From the NCBI GenBank assembly GCA_022041995.1, contig CP074390.1, forward strand, positions 1,860,001-1,924,000: 64,000 nucleotides of DNA, given 5' to 3'. The stretch is from Cupriavidus necator (lineage in GTDB: Bacteria > Pseudomonadota > Gammaproteobacteria > Burkholderiales > Burkholderiaceae). Both the position numbers and the translations under genes were made by a program. Below, one piece after another: positions 33,116-41,303 of this stretch. Within the stretch, counting starts at the first letter, position 1. The number at the start of each line of letters is the position of its first letter. The notes below the pieces were generated by a model that was given only the letters and a program-made list of their open reading frames with translations, had not been told where the DNA came from and ran no database searches.

Positions 33116-34305
33116 ACACCATCGCATCCGGACACGCCACGGTGCTTGACGTGGAGCGCCTGCTGGCTCAGGCCAGCGAACAGGCCGGCGGACTGACTGA
33201 CTTTGGCCCGGGCGACTACCGCGAGGCCCTGGCGGTGCTGTCCGGCTCGCTCGCACGTGAAGCCGGGTTGTCGCCACAGGGCGCACAGATGCTGCAAGGC
33301 AAGCTGCAGGCGCAACTGGTGAACCGGCTGGTGATCCAGGACTACTGCCGGCGCCATCCCGAGATCCTGGCAGAGCGCGTCGACGATCCGCTGGTGATCG
33401 TCGGCCTGCCGCGCACCGGCACCACGCTGCTGCAGCGCATGCTGGCCACGGACGCAAGGTTTCACTCGGCGGCGTGGTGGGAAACGCGCTACCCGGCGCC
33501 GCTGCCCGGCGAGGACGCGCGCGACGCCGGCCGGCGCATCGGGCTGGCGCGCGAGGAAGTCGCGCAGATGATCCGCTTTATCCCGGACATCCTCGCCATC
33601 CATCCGCTCGACGCCATGGCGGCCGACGAGGAATTCATGCTGATGGAGCATTCCTTCCTGTGCGCGATGGATTCCTATGCCAACGTGCCGTCTTATACCG
33701 ACTGGCTGGCGCGGCAGGACCGCACGCAGGTCTATGCCTACCTGAAGACCATGCTGCAGTTCCTGCAGTGGCAGAAGCGGCAGCGCGGCGAGGCGCCGGC
33801 GCAGCGGTGGGTGCTGAAGGCGCCGCAGCACCTGCATACGCTGGAAATCCTGTTCCGGGTCTTCCCCGGCGCGCAGGTCGTGCTGACCCATCGCGATCCC
33901 ACCCAGACCATTGCGTCGATGGCCAGCATGGCGCATACGCTGTGGAAGCTGTACGCCGATGCGCCCGATGCCGCCACGGTGGGGCGGCAGTGGAGCGGGC
34001 AGATGCAGCGTGCCACCGCGCATGCCATGACGGTGCGCGACGGGCTGCCTGCCGATCGCTTCCTCGACGTGCGCTTCGAAGATACGGTGAGGGATCCCTT
34101 CGGCGTGGCGCAGGCGGTCTACCGCTTTGCCGGCATGCTGCTGACCGAGTCCGCCCGCGCCGGCATGTGGGCATGGATGGAGGGCAACCCGCGCAGCCAG
34201 CGCGCGGCCCACGCCTATACGCTGGAGCAGTTCGGCCTGAGCCAGGAACAACTGGAACGCGATTTCGCCGGCTACCGCGCGCGGCATATCCTGAAGCAAA
34301 ACTAA
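33112..34305 (+). CDS. PAPS-dependent sulfotransferase family protein
   Basis: Sulfotransferase-fold protein of 397 aa. The 5'-phosphosulfate loop is IVGLPRTGTTLLQRML (about 96-111) and the 3'-phosphate segment is VVLTHRDPTQTIASMASM (about 262-279), the usual PAPS-binding pair. The start overlaps the preceding stop (33112). It is divergent from cysD-cysNC, which make PAPS, and both units carry the same box. I infer that it sulfates a steroid or a pathway intermediate. The acceptor cannot be read from sequence, and some members of this superfamily have lost sulfotransferase activity. Confidence 0.87.
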   Translation: MNTIASGHATVLDVERLLAQASEQAGGLTDFGPGDYREALAVLSGSLAREAGLSPQGAQMLQGKLQAQLVNRLVIQDYCRRHPEILAERVDDPLVIVGLPRTGTTLLQRMLATDARFHSAAWWETRYPAPLPGEDARDAGRRIGLAREEVAQMIRFIPDILAIHPLDAMAADEEFMLMEHSFLCAMDSYANVPSYTDWLARQDRTQVYAYLKTMLQFLQWQKRQRGEAPAQRWVLKAPQHLHTLEILFRVFPGAQVVLTHRDPTQTIASMASMAHTLWKLYADAPDAATVGRQWSGQMQRATAHAMTVRDGLPADRFLDVRFEDTVRDPFGVAQAVYRFAGMLLTESARAGMWAWMEGNPRSQRAAHAYTLEQFGLSQEQLERDFAGYRARHILKQN

Positions 34306-34338
34306 GACAGCGCACTGCGCATCACAGGAGACAACATC

Positions 34339-35130
34339 ATGCTGTTGAAGGACAAGATCGTCATCGTATCCGGCATCGGTCCCGGACTGGGTGTCAAGCT
34401 CGCCGTGGAAGCGGCGCGGGAAGGCGCCCGTGCCGTTGCCATCGCCGCGCGCACCGCGGCGAAGCTGGACGACGCCCAGGCCCGCATCGATGCACTGGGG
34501 GCCGACTGCGAAGTGCTCAAGGTGGTGACCGACATCACCGACCGGGTCCAGTCCCGGCACCTGGCCAGCGAGACCATGCGCCGCTTTGGCCGCATCGACG
34601 CGCTGGTCAACAGCGCCTTCCAGCACGGCAATTTCCCCGAGCCGGTGGCAGCGGCTGATCTGGATGTCTGGCGCCAGGTGTTCGACACCAACGTGTTCGG
34701 CACCATGACGCTGACGCAGGAAGTGGCGGCGCTGATGAAGCCGCAGGGCGGCGGCGCCATCGTCATGATCAACACCCAGGCCACGCGCAAGCCGATGCCC
34801 GGCGAATCGGGCTACGCGGCGTCCAAGGGCGCGCTGGCGGTGGCGGTCAAGTACCTGGCGCGCGAACTGGGCCCGCATGGCATCCGCGCCAACAGCATTT
34901 TCATGGGGTGGATGTGGGGCGAGCCGGTGCAGGGCTATGTGCGCCACGCCGCGGCGGAACAGGGCGTGAGCGAGGACACCGTGATCGCGCCGGTGACCGC
35001 CCAGATTGCGCTGGGCCGCATGCCGACCGACGACGACTGCGCGCGCGCTGCGCTGTTTCTCGTGTCAGACTACGCTAGGGCCATCACCGGCGCCTCGCTG
35101 GATGCCAACGGCGGCGATTTCATGCCCTGA
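34339..35130 (+). CDS. Short-chain dehydrogenase/reductase
   Basis: NAD(P)-dependent SDR of 263 aa. The cofactor loop is SGIGPGLGVKLAVEAAREGA (a variant TGxxxGxG starting at about residue 11) and the catalytic Tyr-Lys is YAASKGALAVAVKYLARELG (about 160). NSAF replaces the usual NNAG. It follows the sulfotransferase by 33 bp and is probably in the same operon. Likely substrate is a hydroxyl or keto group of a steroid-like compound, by context only. Confidence 0.88.
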   Translation: MLLKDKIVIVSGIGPGLGVKLAVEAAREGARAVAIAARTAAKLDDAQARIDALGADCEVLKVVTDITDRVQSRHLASETMRRFGRIDALVNSAFQHGNFPEPVAAADLDVWRQVFDTNVFGTMTLTQEVAALMKPQGGGAIVMINTQATRKPMPGESGYAASKGALAVAVKYLARELGPHGIRANSIFMGWMWGEPVQGYVRHAAAEQGVSEDTVIAPVTAQIALGRMPTDDDCARAALFLVSDYARAITGASLDANGGDFMP

Positions 35131-35153
35131 GACCTGACCACCGCAAGCCTGCC

Positions 35154-36119
35154 ATGACACGCTACTTTGCCTTCAACGGCGATGCCGACGGCCTGTGCGC
35201 GCTGCAGCAACTGCGCCTGGCGGATGCCGGCGACGCCACGCTGGTCACCGGCGTCAAGCGCGATATCCGGCTGCTCGAACGCATCGACGCCGGGCCGGGC
35301 GACACCGTGACCGCACTGGACATTTCGCTCGAGCAGAACCGCGCCGGCCTGATGCGGCTGCTCGGCGCCGGTGCGCGGGTGGACTATTTCGACCACCACC
35401 ATGCCGGCGAACTGCCCGGACATGCCGGTCTGCGCGCGCATATCGACGAAGGGCCGGAGGTCTGTACCAGCATCCTGGTCGACCGCCACCTGGATGGCTG
35501 CCACCGGCGCTGGGCAATCACCGCCGCGTTCGGCGATAACCTGGGCGGCGTGGCGCGTGCGCTGGCGGCGCGGTCGGGGTTGGGCGAGTGCGAAACCGCG
35601 GTGCTGGAACAGCTGGGCACGTGCCTGAACTACAACGCCTATGGCGAGTGCGTGGCGGACCTGCATTTCGATCCCGCCGAGCTGGCGCGGCACATGCTGC
35701 CGTTTGCCGACCCGCTGGCCTTCGCGGCGCAATGCGGGCCCTATGCGGTGCTGTGCGACGGCTACGAGGACGACATGGCCCGCGCCCGCTGCCTGGCGCC
35801 CGCCTATGAAGTGCCCGGCGCCGCGCTGCTGGTGCTGCCTGACGCGCCGTGGGCGCGGCGCGCGATCGGCGTGCTGGCCAATGAACTGGTGCGCGGCCGG
35901 CCCGGCGACGCCATCGGCCTGCTCTCGCCGAAGTCCGGCGGCGGCTTTGCGGTCAGCGTGCGGGTGCCCGCCCACAGCGCCACCGGGGCGGCCGATTTCT
36001 GCCGCGGCTTCGAGACCGGCGGCGGGCGGCGCCTGGCAGGCGGCATCAACCACCTGCCAGACGCCGAAGTAGAGCGCTTCACGCGCAGCTTTGCCGATTG
36101 CTTCGGTCCCCGTTCCTGA
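35154..36119 (+). CDS. DHH-family phosphoesterase-like protein
   Basis: Single-chain DHH-superfamily protein of 321 aa. The N-terminal acidic motif is YFAFNGDADGLCALQQLRLA (residues ~4-23, D-x-D) and the signature is VDYFDHHHAGELPG (about 76-89, matching DHH). A C-terminal DHHA1-like glycine motif, TGGGRRLAGGINHLP, lies at about 285-300. Known relatives hydrolyse phosphodiesters such as oligonucleotides or cyclic dinucleotides. Why one sits in this operon, 23 bp after an SDR gene, is unclear. It ends 4 bp before a convergent gene. Confidence 0.78.
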   Translation: MTRYFAFNGDADGLCALQQLRLADAGDATLVTGVKRDIRLLERIDAGPGDTVTALDISLEQNRAGLMRLLGAGARVDYFDHHHAGELPGHAGLRAHIDEGPEVCTSILVDRHLDGCHRRWAITAAFGDNLGGVARALAARSGLGECETAVLEQLGTCLNYNAYGECVADLHFDPAELARHMLPFADPLAFAAQCGPYAVLCDGYEDDMARARCLAPAYEVPGAALLVLPDAPWARRAIGVLANELVRGRPGDAIGLLSPKSGGGFAVSVRVPAHSATGAADFCRGFETGGGRRLAGGINHLPDAEVERFTRSFADCFGPRS

Positions 36120-36123
36120 CTGA

Positions 36124-37224
36124 TCAGCACGGCGGCACGAACTCCGTGACCTCCAGGTCGAAGCCGGTGACGGCGCGATACGGCACCGGATGGCTGAGCA
36201 GGCGCAGCTTGTGCGCGCCCACATCGCGCAGGATCTGCGCCCCGACCCCCAGCGCGCGTTGCGCGAAGGCCGGCGCCGGCGTGGCGGCGGCCGGCGCTGC
36301 CAGCCGGTCCAGCCGCTGCTGCGGCGATTCACGTTCATCCAGCAGCACCAGCACCCCGCAACCTTCGGCGCCGATGCGGGCGAGCGAGCGCTCCAGGTTC
36401 CAGGCGGGCAGGGCCGGCGTGCCGAAGCCCAGCACATCGCGCTGCATTTCCACCGCCTGGACGCGCGTCAGCACCGGGCGCTGCGGGTCGGGCTGACCCA
36501 GCACCAGCGCCAGATGGAGCGCATCGACCGGCGCGTCATGGTAGGCGTGCACGGTGAAGCATCCGAACGGCGTGGCCAGTTCCGTCGAGTGCGTGCGGCG
36601 TAGCGCGCCTTCGGTCAGCAGCCGGTGGTGGATCAGCCCGCTGATCGAAACCGCCGGCAGGCCGTGGTGCCGCGCGAAGGCCAGCAGGGCCGGGCCGCGC
36701 AGCAGGTCGCCGTCGTCATCGAGCAGCATCGCGTAGGCGCCGGCGGCGACGCGCCCGGCCAGCGCCGGCAGGTCGGAGCACGCTTCGGCAAAGCCCGCGC
36801 GGCGCAGCACGCCGTCGGGCTGTGCCACCACCGGGAAGATGTGGCCGGGCTGGACCAGGTCATGCGGCTGCGCGCGCGCTGCCGCCGCCACGCGCAGCGT
36901 GAGCGCGCGGTCGGCGGCGGAGATACCGGTGCTGACGCCGCTGGCCGCTTCGATCGACACGGTGTAGCGCTCGCGCTGGCGGTGGTTTGCAGCCATTGGC
37001 GGCAGCTGCAGCAGCGCGCGGCGCGCCTCGGTGATCGCCATGCAGACCAGGCCGCGCGCCTCGGCGGCCATGAAGTTGACATCGGCCTCGCCGGCGCGCT
37101 CGGCGGCAACCAGAACGCAGCCGGTGGCCTCGTCGGTCTCGTCTTCGGTCACCAGCACACGCTGGCCCGCGGCCAGCGCCGCGAGCACGTCGGCCATCGG
37201 CGGCAGGGAGGTGGCGGCGCTCAT
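36124..37224 (-). CDS. Divergent RibBA-like protein with degenerate active sites
   Basis: Two-domain protein of 366 aa related to the riboflavin enzymes DHBP synthase (RibB, N-terminal) and GTP cyclohydrolase II (RibA, C-terminal). The RibB fold is clear in NFMAAEARGLVCMAITEA, TVSIEAASGVSTGISAADRA and DLVQPGHIFPVVAQPDGVLRRAGFAEA. However, the acidic loop normally read RENEGD is TDEATG here. The usual RAGHTEA is RAGFAEA, which removes the catalytic histidine. The RibA-like half lacks the three zinc cysteines. It is probably not a riboflavin enzyme in the usual sense. It overlaps the upstream hydrolase stop (ATGA) and is last in the operon. Confidence 0.8.
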   Translation of the reverse strand: MSAATSLPPMADVLAALAAGQRVLVTEDETDEATGCVLVAAERAGEADVNFMAAEARGLVCMAITEARRALLQLPPMAANHRQRERYTVSIEAASGVSTGISAADRALTLRVAAAARAQPHDLVQPGHIFPVVAQPDGVLRRAGFAEACSDLPALAGRVAAGAYAMLLDDDGDLLRGPALLAFARHHGLPAVSISGLIHHRLLTEGALRRTHSTELATPFGCFTVHAYHDAPVDALHLALVLGQPDPQRPVLTRVQAVEMQRDVLGFGTPALPAWNLERSLARIGAEGCGVLVLLDERESPQQRLDRLAAPAAATPAPAFAQRALGVGAQILRDVGAHKLRLLSHPVPYRAVTGFDLEVTEFVPPC

Positions 37225-38201
37225 GCTGCCTCCTGCCGGCCGTTGCCGCCGATGTTGCCACTGAAAGCCTGGCGCAGTGAGGCCGCGGCCGTATCCAGCG
37301 CATGGCTGGCGGCATCGATCATCCCTTGCATGCTGATAAAGCCGTGGAACTGGCCGGGCCAGCGGCGCACGGTGGCGCTGCCGCCCGCGCGCTGCAGCGC
37401 CTCGCCATAGGCCTCGCCCTGGTCGCGCAGCGGGTCGTATTCCGCGGTGATGATGGTGGCCGGCGGCAGGCCGTGCAGCTCGCGCTGGTGCAGCGGGCTG
37501 GCGCGCACATCGGCGGCGTCGGCGGGGTTGGCCAGGTACTGGGCGCGATACCAGTCCAGTTCCGCGGCGCTGAGGAAATAGCCCTGCGCGCATTCGCGGT
37601 AGCTCGCGCTGGCGGCCGCGGCGTCGCTGCAGTCCAGGTAGGGGTAGAGCAGCAACTGGTGCCGCAGCGCGATGCCGCTGCCGCGCAACTGCTGGCAGGC
37701 CACGGCGGCAAGGTTGCCGCCGGCACTGTCGCCGGCCACGGCCAGCCGGGCGGGGTCGGCGCCCAGTTGCGCCGCGTGCGCGGCGGCCCAGCGCACGGCT
37801 GCGACGGCGTCGTCGGCGGCGGCCGGGAAGCGCGCCTCCGGCGCGAGCCGGTAGTCGACCGACAGCACCAGCGCACCGCTGCGGCGCGCCAGGCCGCGGC
37901 AGATGTTGTCGTGCGAATCGAGGCCGCAGAGGACAAAGCCGCCACCATGGAAATAGACCACGAGCGGCAGTGCCGTGCTGCCTTCGGGCCGCTGGTTGGG
38001 GCAATAAAGACGGGCCCGCAGCGGGCCTGCCGCGCCATCGATGGTCAGGTCTTGCTGCGTGGCGATGGTGTCGCCGGGCGCGAACGCGGGCATGGCCGCC
38101 AGCGCGGCGCGGTAGTCGGCGGCGCGCAGGGTGGAAAAGTCGGGGCTGGGCATGGCGGCCATGGCCTCAAGCACGGCGCGGGCCTGGGGATCGAGCGGCA
38201 T
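37221..38201 (-). CDS. Alpha/beta hydrolase, hormone-sensitive-lipase family
   Basis: Esterase/lipase of family IV, 326 aa. The oxyanion-hole motif is YFHGGGFVLCGLDSHD (about 82-97) and the nucleophile elbow is VAGDSAGGNLAAVACQ (Ser about 155). The acid (EYDPLRDQGE) and histidine (PGQFHGFISMQG) of the triad follow. It probably hydrolyses a short-chain ester or lactone. It lies between an SDR gene (33 bp upstream) and the RibBA-like gene, in a unit with a regulon box in front. An ester of a steroid side chain or ring is a guess. Confidence 0.9.
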   Translation of the reverse strand: MPLDPQARAVLEAMAAMPSPDFSTLRAADYRAALAAMPAFAPGDTIATQQDLTIDGAAGPLRARLYCPNQRPEGSTALPLVVYFHGGGFVLCGLDSHDNICRGLARRSGALVLSVDYRLAPEARFPAAADDAVAAVRWAAAHAAQLGADPARLAVAGDSAGGNLAAVACQQLRGSGIALRHQLLLYPYLDCSDAAAASASYRECAQGYFLSAAELDWYRAQYLANPADAADVRASPLHQRELHGLPPATIITAEYDPLRDQGEAYGEALQRAGGSATVRRWPGQFHGFISMQGMIDAASHALDTAAASLRQAFSGNIGGNGRQEAA

Positions 38202-38234
38202 GGAGTCTCCTGGATTGCAGTGGGGAAATCAGTG

Positions 38235-39044
38235 TCAAAGCGCGAACGCCGGCGGGGTGCCGGCGGCAATGCCTTGCGCGCGCGCCAGCGCCGCATGCAC
38301 GGCCTGCTCGTGCGGCAGGATCCAGAACTGGCCGGCCGAGACCCCGTCCAGGATGCGGCGCGCGACCGCGTCCGGCGTCATGCCGGCGGCAATGCCGTTG
38401 CGCAGCGCGCCGTTCATCTGGTCCACCTCCTGCGGCCCGCCGCCGTCAAGGCCGGCCGCGATGCCGGTGGCCACCGGCCCGGGGCAGACCACGGACACGC
38501 CCAGCGGCAGGCCCGCCGCCTGCAGCTCCAGCGCGAGCCCTTCGCTCAGCGCCACCACCGCTTGCTTGGACAGCGTGTAGGGGGCCAGCCAAGGCCCCAC
38601 GGCCAGGCCGGCCATCGAGGCCACGTTGACGATATGGCCCGCGCCTTGCGCCGCCATGCGCGGCACGAAGCAGCGCAGCGCGTGCAGCACGCTCCACAGG
38701 TTGACGCGCATCACGTGGTCGAACACCTCCGGCGGCAGTTCCCAGCAGCGGCCGGTGGCGAGCACGCCGGCGTTGTTGACCAGCAGGTCGACGCGGCCCA
38801 GGCGCAGGAAGCTCTCCTCGCACAGGTGCTCGATCTGCCGCACGTCGCAGACATCGGTGGGCACGGCGATGACGTTTTCCCCCTGGCCGGCAAGCGCCGC
38901 GCGCGCCGCCTCAAGCGCGCGGGCGTCGATATCGGCCAGCGCCAGCGCCCAGCCTTGCGCGGCCAGCGCCTGCGCGAGCGCGCGGCCGATGCCGCTGGCC
39001 GCTCCGGTGATCACTGCGGCCTGCTGCCGCGGGTTTGCCGCCAT
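38235..39044 (-). CDS. Short-chain dehydrogenase/reductase
   Basis: Classical SDR of 269 aa: cofactor motif TGAASGIGRALAQALAAQGW (about 14-33), NNAG (about 91) and catalytic YTLSKQAVVALSEGLALEL (Tyr about 156). Start at 39044 (MAANPRQQ) is preceded by GGAGAACC; the frame to 39125 lies in the promoter. First gene of a three-gene minus-strand operon. The substrate is unknown. Confidence 0.9.
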   Translation of the reverse strand: MAANPRQQAAVITGAASGIGRALAQALAAQGWALALADIDARALEAARAALAGQGENVIAVPTDVCDVRQIEHLCEESFLRLGRVDLLVNNAGVLATGRCWELPPEVFDHVMRVNLWSVLHALRCFVPRMAAQGAGHIVNVASMAGLAVGPWLAPYTLSKQAVVALSEGLALELQAAGLPLGVSVVCPGPVATGIAAGLDGGGPQEVDQMNGALRNGIAAGMTPDAVARRILDGVSAGQFWILPHEQAVHAALARAQGIAAGTPPAFAL

Positions 39045-39124
39045 GGTCGTGGTTCTCCGTGAAAAGAAGGCGGCGGGAATCGCCGCGCATGGCTGACTTG
39101 TAGCGGCAGCGCGGCGGCACGGCA

Positions 39125-39140
39125 TCGTCTGTTTGGGTAG
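39125..39140 (-). promoter_or_regulatory. Degenerate regulon box (CTACCC-AAAC-AGACGA)
   Basis: The right half and flank, AGACGATG, are identical to the box at 42707-42722; the left half is weak. A -10-like TACAAG (39097-39102) is centred 33 bp downstream. It is 81 bp before the SDR start at 39044. Confidence 0.45.
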
Positions 39141-39201
39141 GACAGGGGCATCACGCGGCGTGTAGGGGTTTGCCCTTGAACGGCAGGGATGGGTCTGTCC
39201 T

Positions 39202-39217
39202 TAGTCTGTTTGGAGTA
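39202..39217 (+). promoter_or_regulatory. Possible regulon box (TAGTCT-GTTT-GGAGTA)
   Basis: Dyad related to the regional consensus, on the plus strand. A GAGGAT hexamer (39240-39245) is centred 33 bp downstream, the same hexamer and spacing as at the 53727 box. The next plus-strand gene starts 440 bp away, beyond the inverted-repeat element. Confidence 0.35.
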
Positions 39218-39290
39218 TGTGTTCGGCCCGCCGGCGCGTGAGGATTGGCCTGTCCCGCAGGACTAGTCCGGCCAGTGTTTTTAGCCGGTC

Positions 39291-39545
39291 TTGCCTAGTC
39301 CGCTGAATCATTGAAATGGGAGGTGAAGGACATGTCATGCGGGATGCAGCGCTAGGGCGAAGCAGGGGTTTCGGATTGCATTGCAATCCGCCTGCGTAGC
39401 GACATGCGCTTGCAAGCGCATGTGCGCCCTGCAAGGGCAAAGCGCAGCAATAGCACGGCTATTGCGAGCATTTGCAACGACGCGATGCGCCCGCATGACA
39501 TGGCAGGCACCGACCAATTTCAGTGATTCAGCGGACTAGGGCAAA
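39291..39545. repeat. Inverted-repeat element of about 255 bp (MITE-like or structured RNA)
   Basis: The ends are imperfect inverted repeats of about 60 bp. Both carry TAGTCCGCTGAATCA, then a short variable part and CATGTCATGCGGG. Inside are further hairpins, including a perfect 20-bp palindrome (about 39403-39422) and stems AATAGC/GCTATT, GCCCTGC/GCAAGGGC and GGATTGCA/TTGCAATCC. No ORF or transposase is present and I see no target duplication. It lies directly upstream of a LuxR promoter, whose ACTAGGGCAAAC motif overlaps the right end. It could be a non-autonomous mobile element or a structured regulatory RNA. Confidence 0.6.
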
Positions 39546-39591
39546 CCATGAAGGCGGGGGCAAGCCGCGACCCCTTTGCCGTCCCTATAAT
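39535..39591 (+). promoter_or_regulatory. Promoter region of LuxR paralogue 1
   Basis: ACTAGGGCAAAC (39535-39546) is followed 39 bases later by a consensus -10, TCCCTATAATC (TATAAT 39586-39591), 93 bp before the gene. No good -35 is present. The same two words occur with nearly the same spacing before LuxR paralogue 2 (57825-57880), so this is a conserved regulator promoter. Confidence 0.6.
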
Positions 39592-39684
39592 CAGGGCACA
39601 AAAAAGGGCCACAGAGCCCGTAGCAGGCCAGCGCCGACCCGGCAAGTCCGAAGCGCTGCGCACGCCACAATGGAGACAGAGGAA

Positions 39685-40869
39685 ATGCTGATGGAGGTTA
39701 GCCAGAACCAGGCGGCCGCACACCTGTTCGCGCAGGCGACGGTGTCGCTGTCGGAGTTCAGCACATTGCTGGGCAATATCTACCAGGGGCCGATGGAGCA
39801 GGTGCCCTGGGGCAAGGCACTGGAACAGATCCGCCGCCAGCTCAATGCCAACTATTGCACGCTGATCCTGCGCTCGCCGGCCACGGACCGGCCCGGGCTG
39901 ATGATCAATGCGTCCGAGCATGGCTCGACCCTGCCGGGCGAGACCTCCTACAACAACTACTACTACGCGCTCGACCCGTTCATCGGCCTGCCGTCGGACC
40001 GGGTGGTGACCATCGATGAACATCTCGGGCCCGGCGCCTGGTGCCAGAGCGAGCTCTACCAGCAGTTCCTCAAGGACATCGGCATCCGCTATATCCTTGG
40101 CGCGGACCTGCGTACCGATGACGGCGTCGAATGCCGCTTCCGCGTTTGCCGCCAGCATGACGGCCGCGACTTCTCCGCCGCGGACAAGGCGCTGTGCACC
40201 GCGCTGCTGCCCCACCTGACGCGCGCGGTGGACCTGCACTCGCGCATCGACGTGGTTGAATCCGAGCGCACCGTGTATGCCAGCGCCATCGACCGTATGC
40301 TGGTCGGGATGGTGATCCTGGACGAGTCCGGCGCCATTATCAAGACCAATGCCGCCGCCGATGAAATCCTTGGCGCCAAGGATGGCATCCGCGTCGCCAA
40401 AGGCGGGCTGGATGTGGAATACGGCCAGGAGAACCGCAAGTTCCAGCGCCTGCTGCGCCAGGCCATGATGGGCCACCTGGGCACCACGCCGGCGCTGATG
40501 GAGGCGATGTCGATCACGCGCCCGTCCGGCAGCGCCAGGCTGGGCGTGCTGATCCGCACCATCCCGCTCAGCGAGTGGTCCGAGGACAACCGCAAGCGCC
40601 CCGCCTGCGTGGTGTTCATCCGCGATCCGGAGCGACGCTCGCAGGCGTCGCACGAGGTGGTGCGCCAGCTCTTTGACTTGACCCCGGCCGAGACGCAGCT
40701 GGCGCTGCAGCTGGCCAACGGGCTCACGCTCGATGAGGCCGCGGACGAGCTCGGCATCAGCAAGAACACGGCGCGCGCGCACCTGCGCGCCATCTTCTCC
40801 AAGACCGGCGTGACCCGGCAGGCCACGCTGGTCCGCATGCTGCTGAGCAGCGTGATTTCGCTGGGCTAA
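39685..40869 (+). CDS. LuxR-type regulator, TeiR-like (paralogue 1)
   Basis: Regulator of 394 aa. The N-terminal region (NIYQGPMEQVPWGKALEQIRR ... YYYALDPFIGLPSDRVVTIDE) looks GAF-like. The middle (DRMLVGMVILDESGAIIKTNAAADEIL) looks PAS-like. The C-terminal LuxR domain is DLTPAETQLALQLANGLTLDEAADELGISKNTARAHLRAIFSKTG. It is very close to paralogue 2. Start at 39685 is chosen by analogy with paralogue 2 (both begin M-L-M); ATGs at 39670 and 39691 are possible. In Comamonas a LuxR-type activator, TeiR, controls steroid genes. Its presence amid KstD and HSD genes suggests the same here, by inference. Confidence 0.9.
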   Translation: MLMEVSQNQAAAHLFAQATVSLSEFSTLLGNIYQGPMEQVPWGKALEQIRRQLNANYCTLILRSPATDRPGLMINASEHGSTLPGETSYNNYYYALDPFIGLPSDRVVTIDEHLGPGAWCQSELYQQFLKDIGIRYILGADLRTDDGVECRFRVCRQHDGRDFSAADKALCTALLPHLTRAVDLHSRIDVVESERTVYASAIDRMLVGMVILDESGAIIKTNAAADEILGAKDGIRVAKGGLDVEYGQENRKFQRLLRQAMMGHLGTTPALMEAMSITRPSGSARLGVLIRTIPLSEWSEDNRKRPACVVFIRDPERRSQASHEVVRQLFDLTPAETQLALQLANGLTLDEAADELGISKNTARAHLRAIFSKTGVTRQATLVRMLLSSVISLG

Positions 40870-40884
40870 GCCACGTAACGCACG

Positions 40885-41229
40885 TCAAGGCTTTGCGCTG
40901 AGCACCAGCGCAAAGCCTTCCGGCGTTTCCAGCACCGCGCGGGTCTCATGCGGTCCCTGCGCCGCGGGCAGCGTCACGCTGGCCCCGGCGTCCACCAGAC
41001 GCCCGATCGCGGCGGCGATATCGTCACCGTCATCCACCTTGAAGGCCAGCGCGGGCTGGTTCACCAGGCGTTCCTCGCCGGCCACCAGCGCCAGCGTCAG
41101 CGCGCCCGCGTCGAGCGCGCAATAGCGGTTTCCGTCGCGAAACTTCACCGGTAGTCCGAGTCCTTCCGTGAAGAACGGCAGCGCGGTATCGATGTCCGCG
41201 ACGGGGTAAAGCAGCAGCCTGGCTTGCAT
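40885..41229 (-). CDS. VOC-family (glyoxalase/bleomycin-resistance) protein
   Basis: Small vicinal-oxygen-chelate protein of 114 aa, one betaalphabetabetabeta pair. Seen are MQARLLLYPVADIDTALPFF, the GLGLPVKFRDGNRYCALDAG loop and the terminal ETPEGFALVLSAKP. Start at 41229 follows GGAGGATC; the frame extends to 41454 through the divergent promoter. Function unknown; relatives act as isomerases, dioxygenase-like enzymes or binding proteins. It converges on the LuxR gene and faces the luciferase-like gene. Confidence 0.82.
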   Translation of the reverse strand: MQARLLLYPVADIDTALPFFTEGLGLPVKFRDGNRYCALDAGALTLALVAGEERLVNQPALAFKVDDGDDIAAAIGRLVDAGASVTLPAAQGPHETRAVLETPEGFALVLSAKP

Positions 41230-41303
41230 GATGTCCTGATCCTCCTGGTGAATGCGGGCGTGATGCCCGTGGCCAATGATAGGGACGCTCCATGTACTGC
41301 TCA

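Noticed and set aside
39250..39265. Minus-strand dyad TAGTCC-TGCG-GGACAG as another regulon box
   Set aside because: Half-sites fit, but no -10-like hexamer occurs at 32-34 bp and no minus-strand gene starts nearby beyond the one already served by 39125. It may be a spurious or relict site.
39264..39300. Further TAGTCC words at 39264 and 39296
   Set aside because: They lack the right half-site. The latter belongs to the end of the inverted-repeat element.
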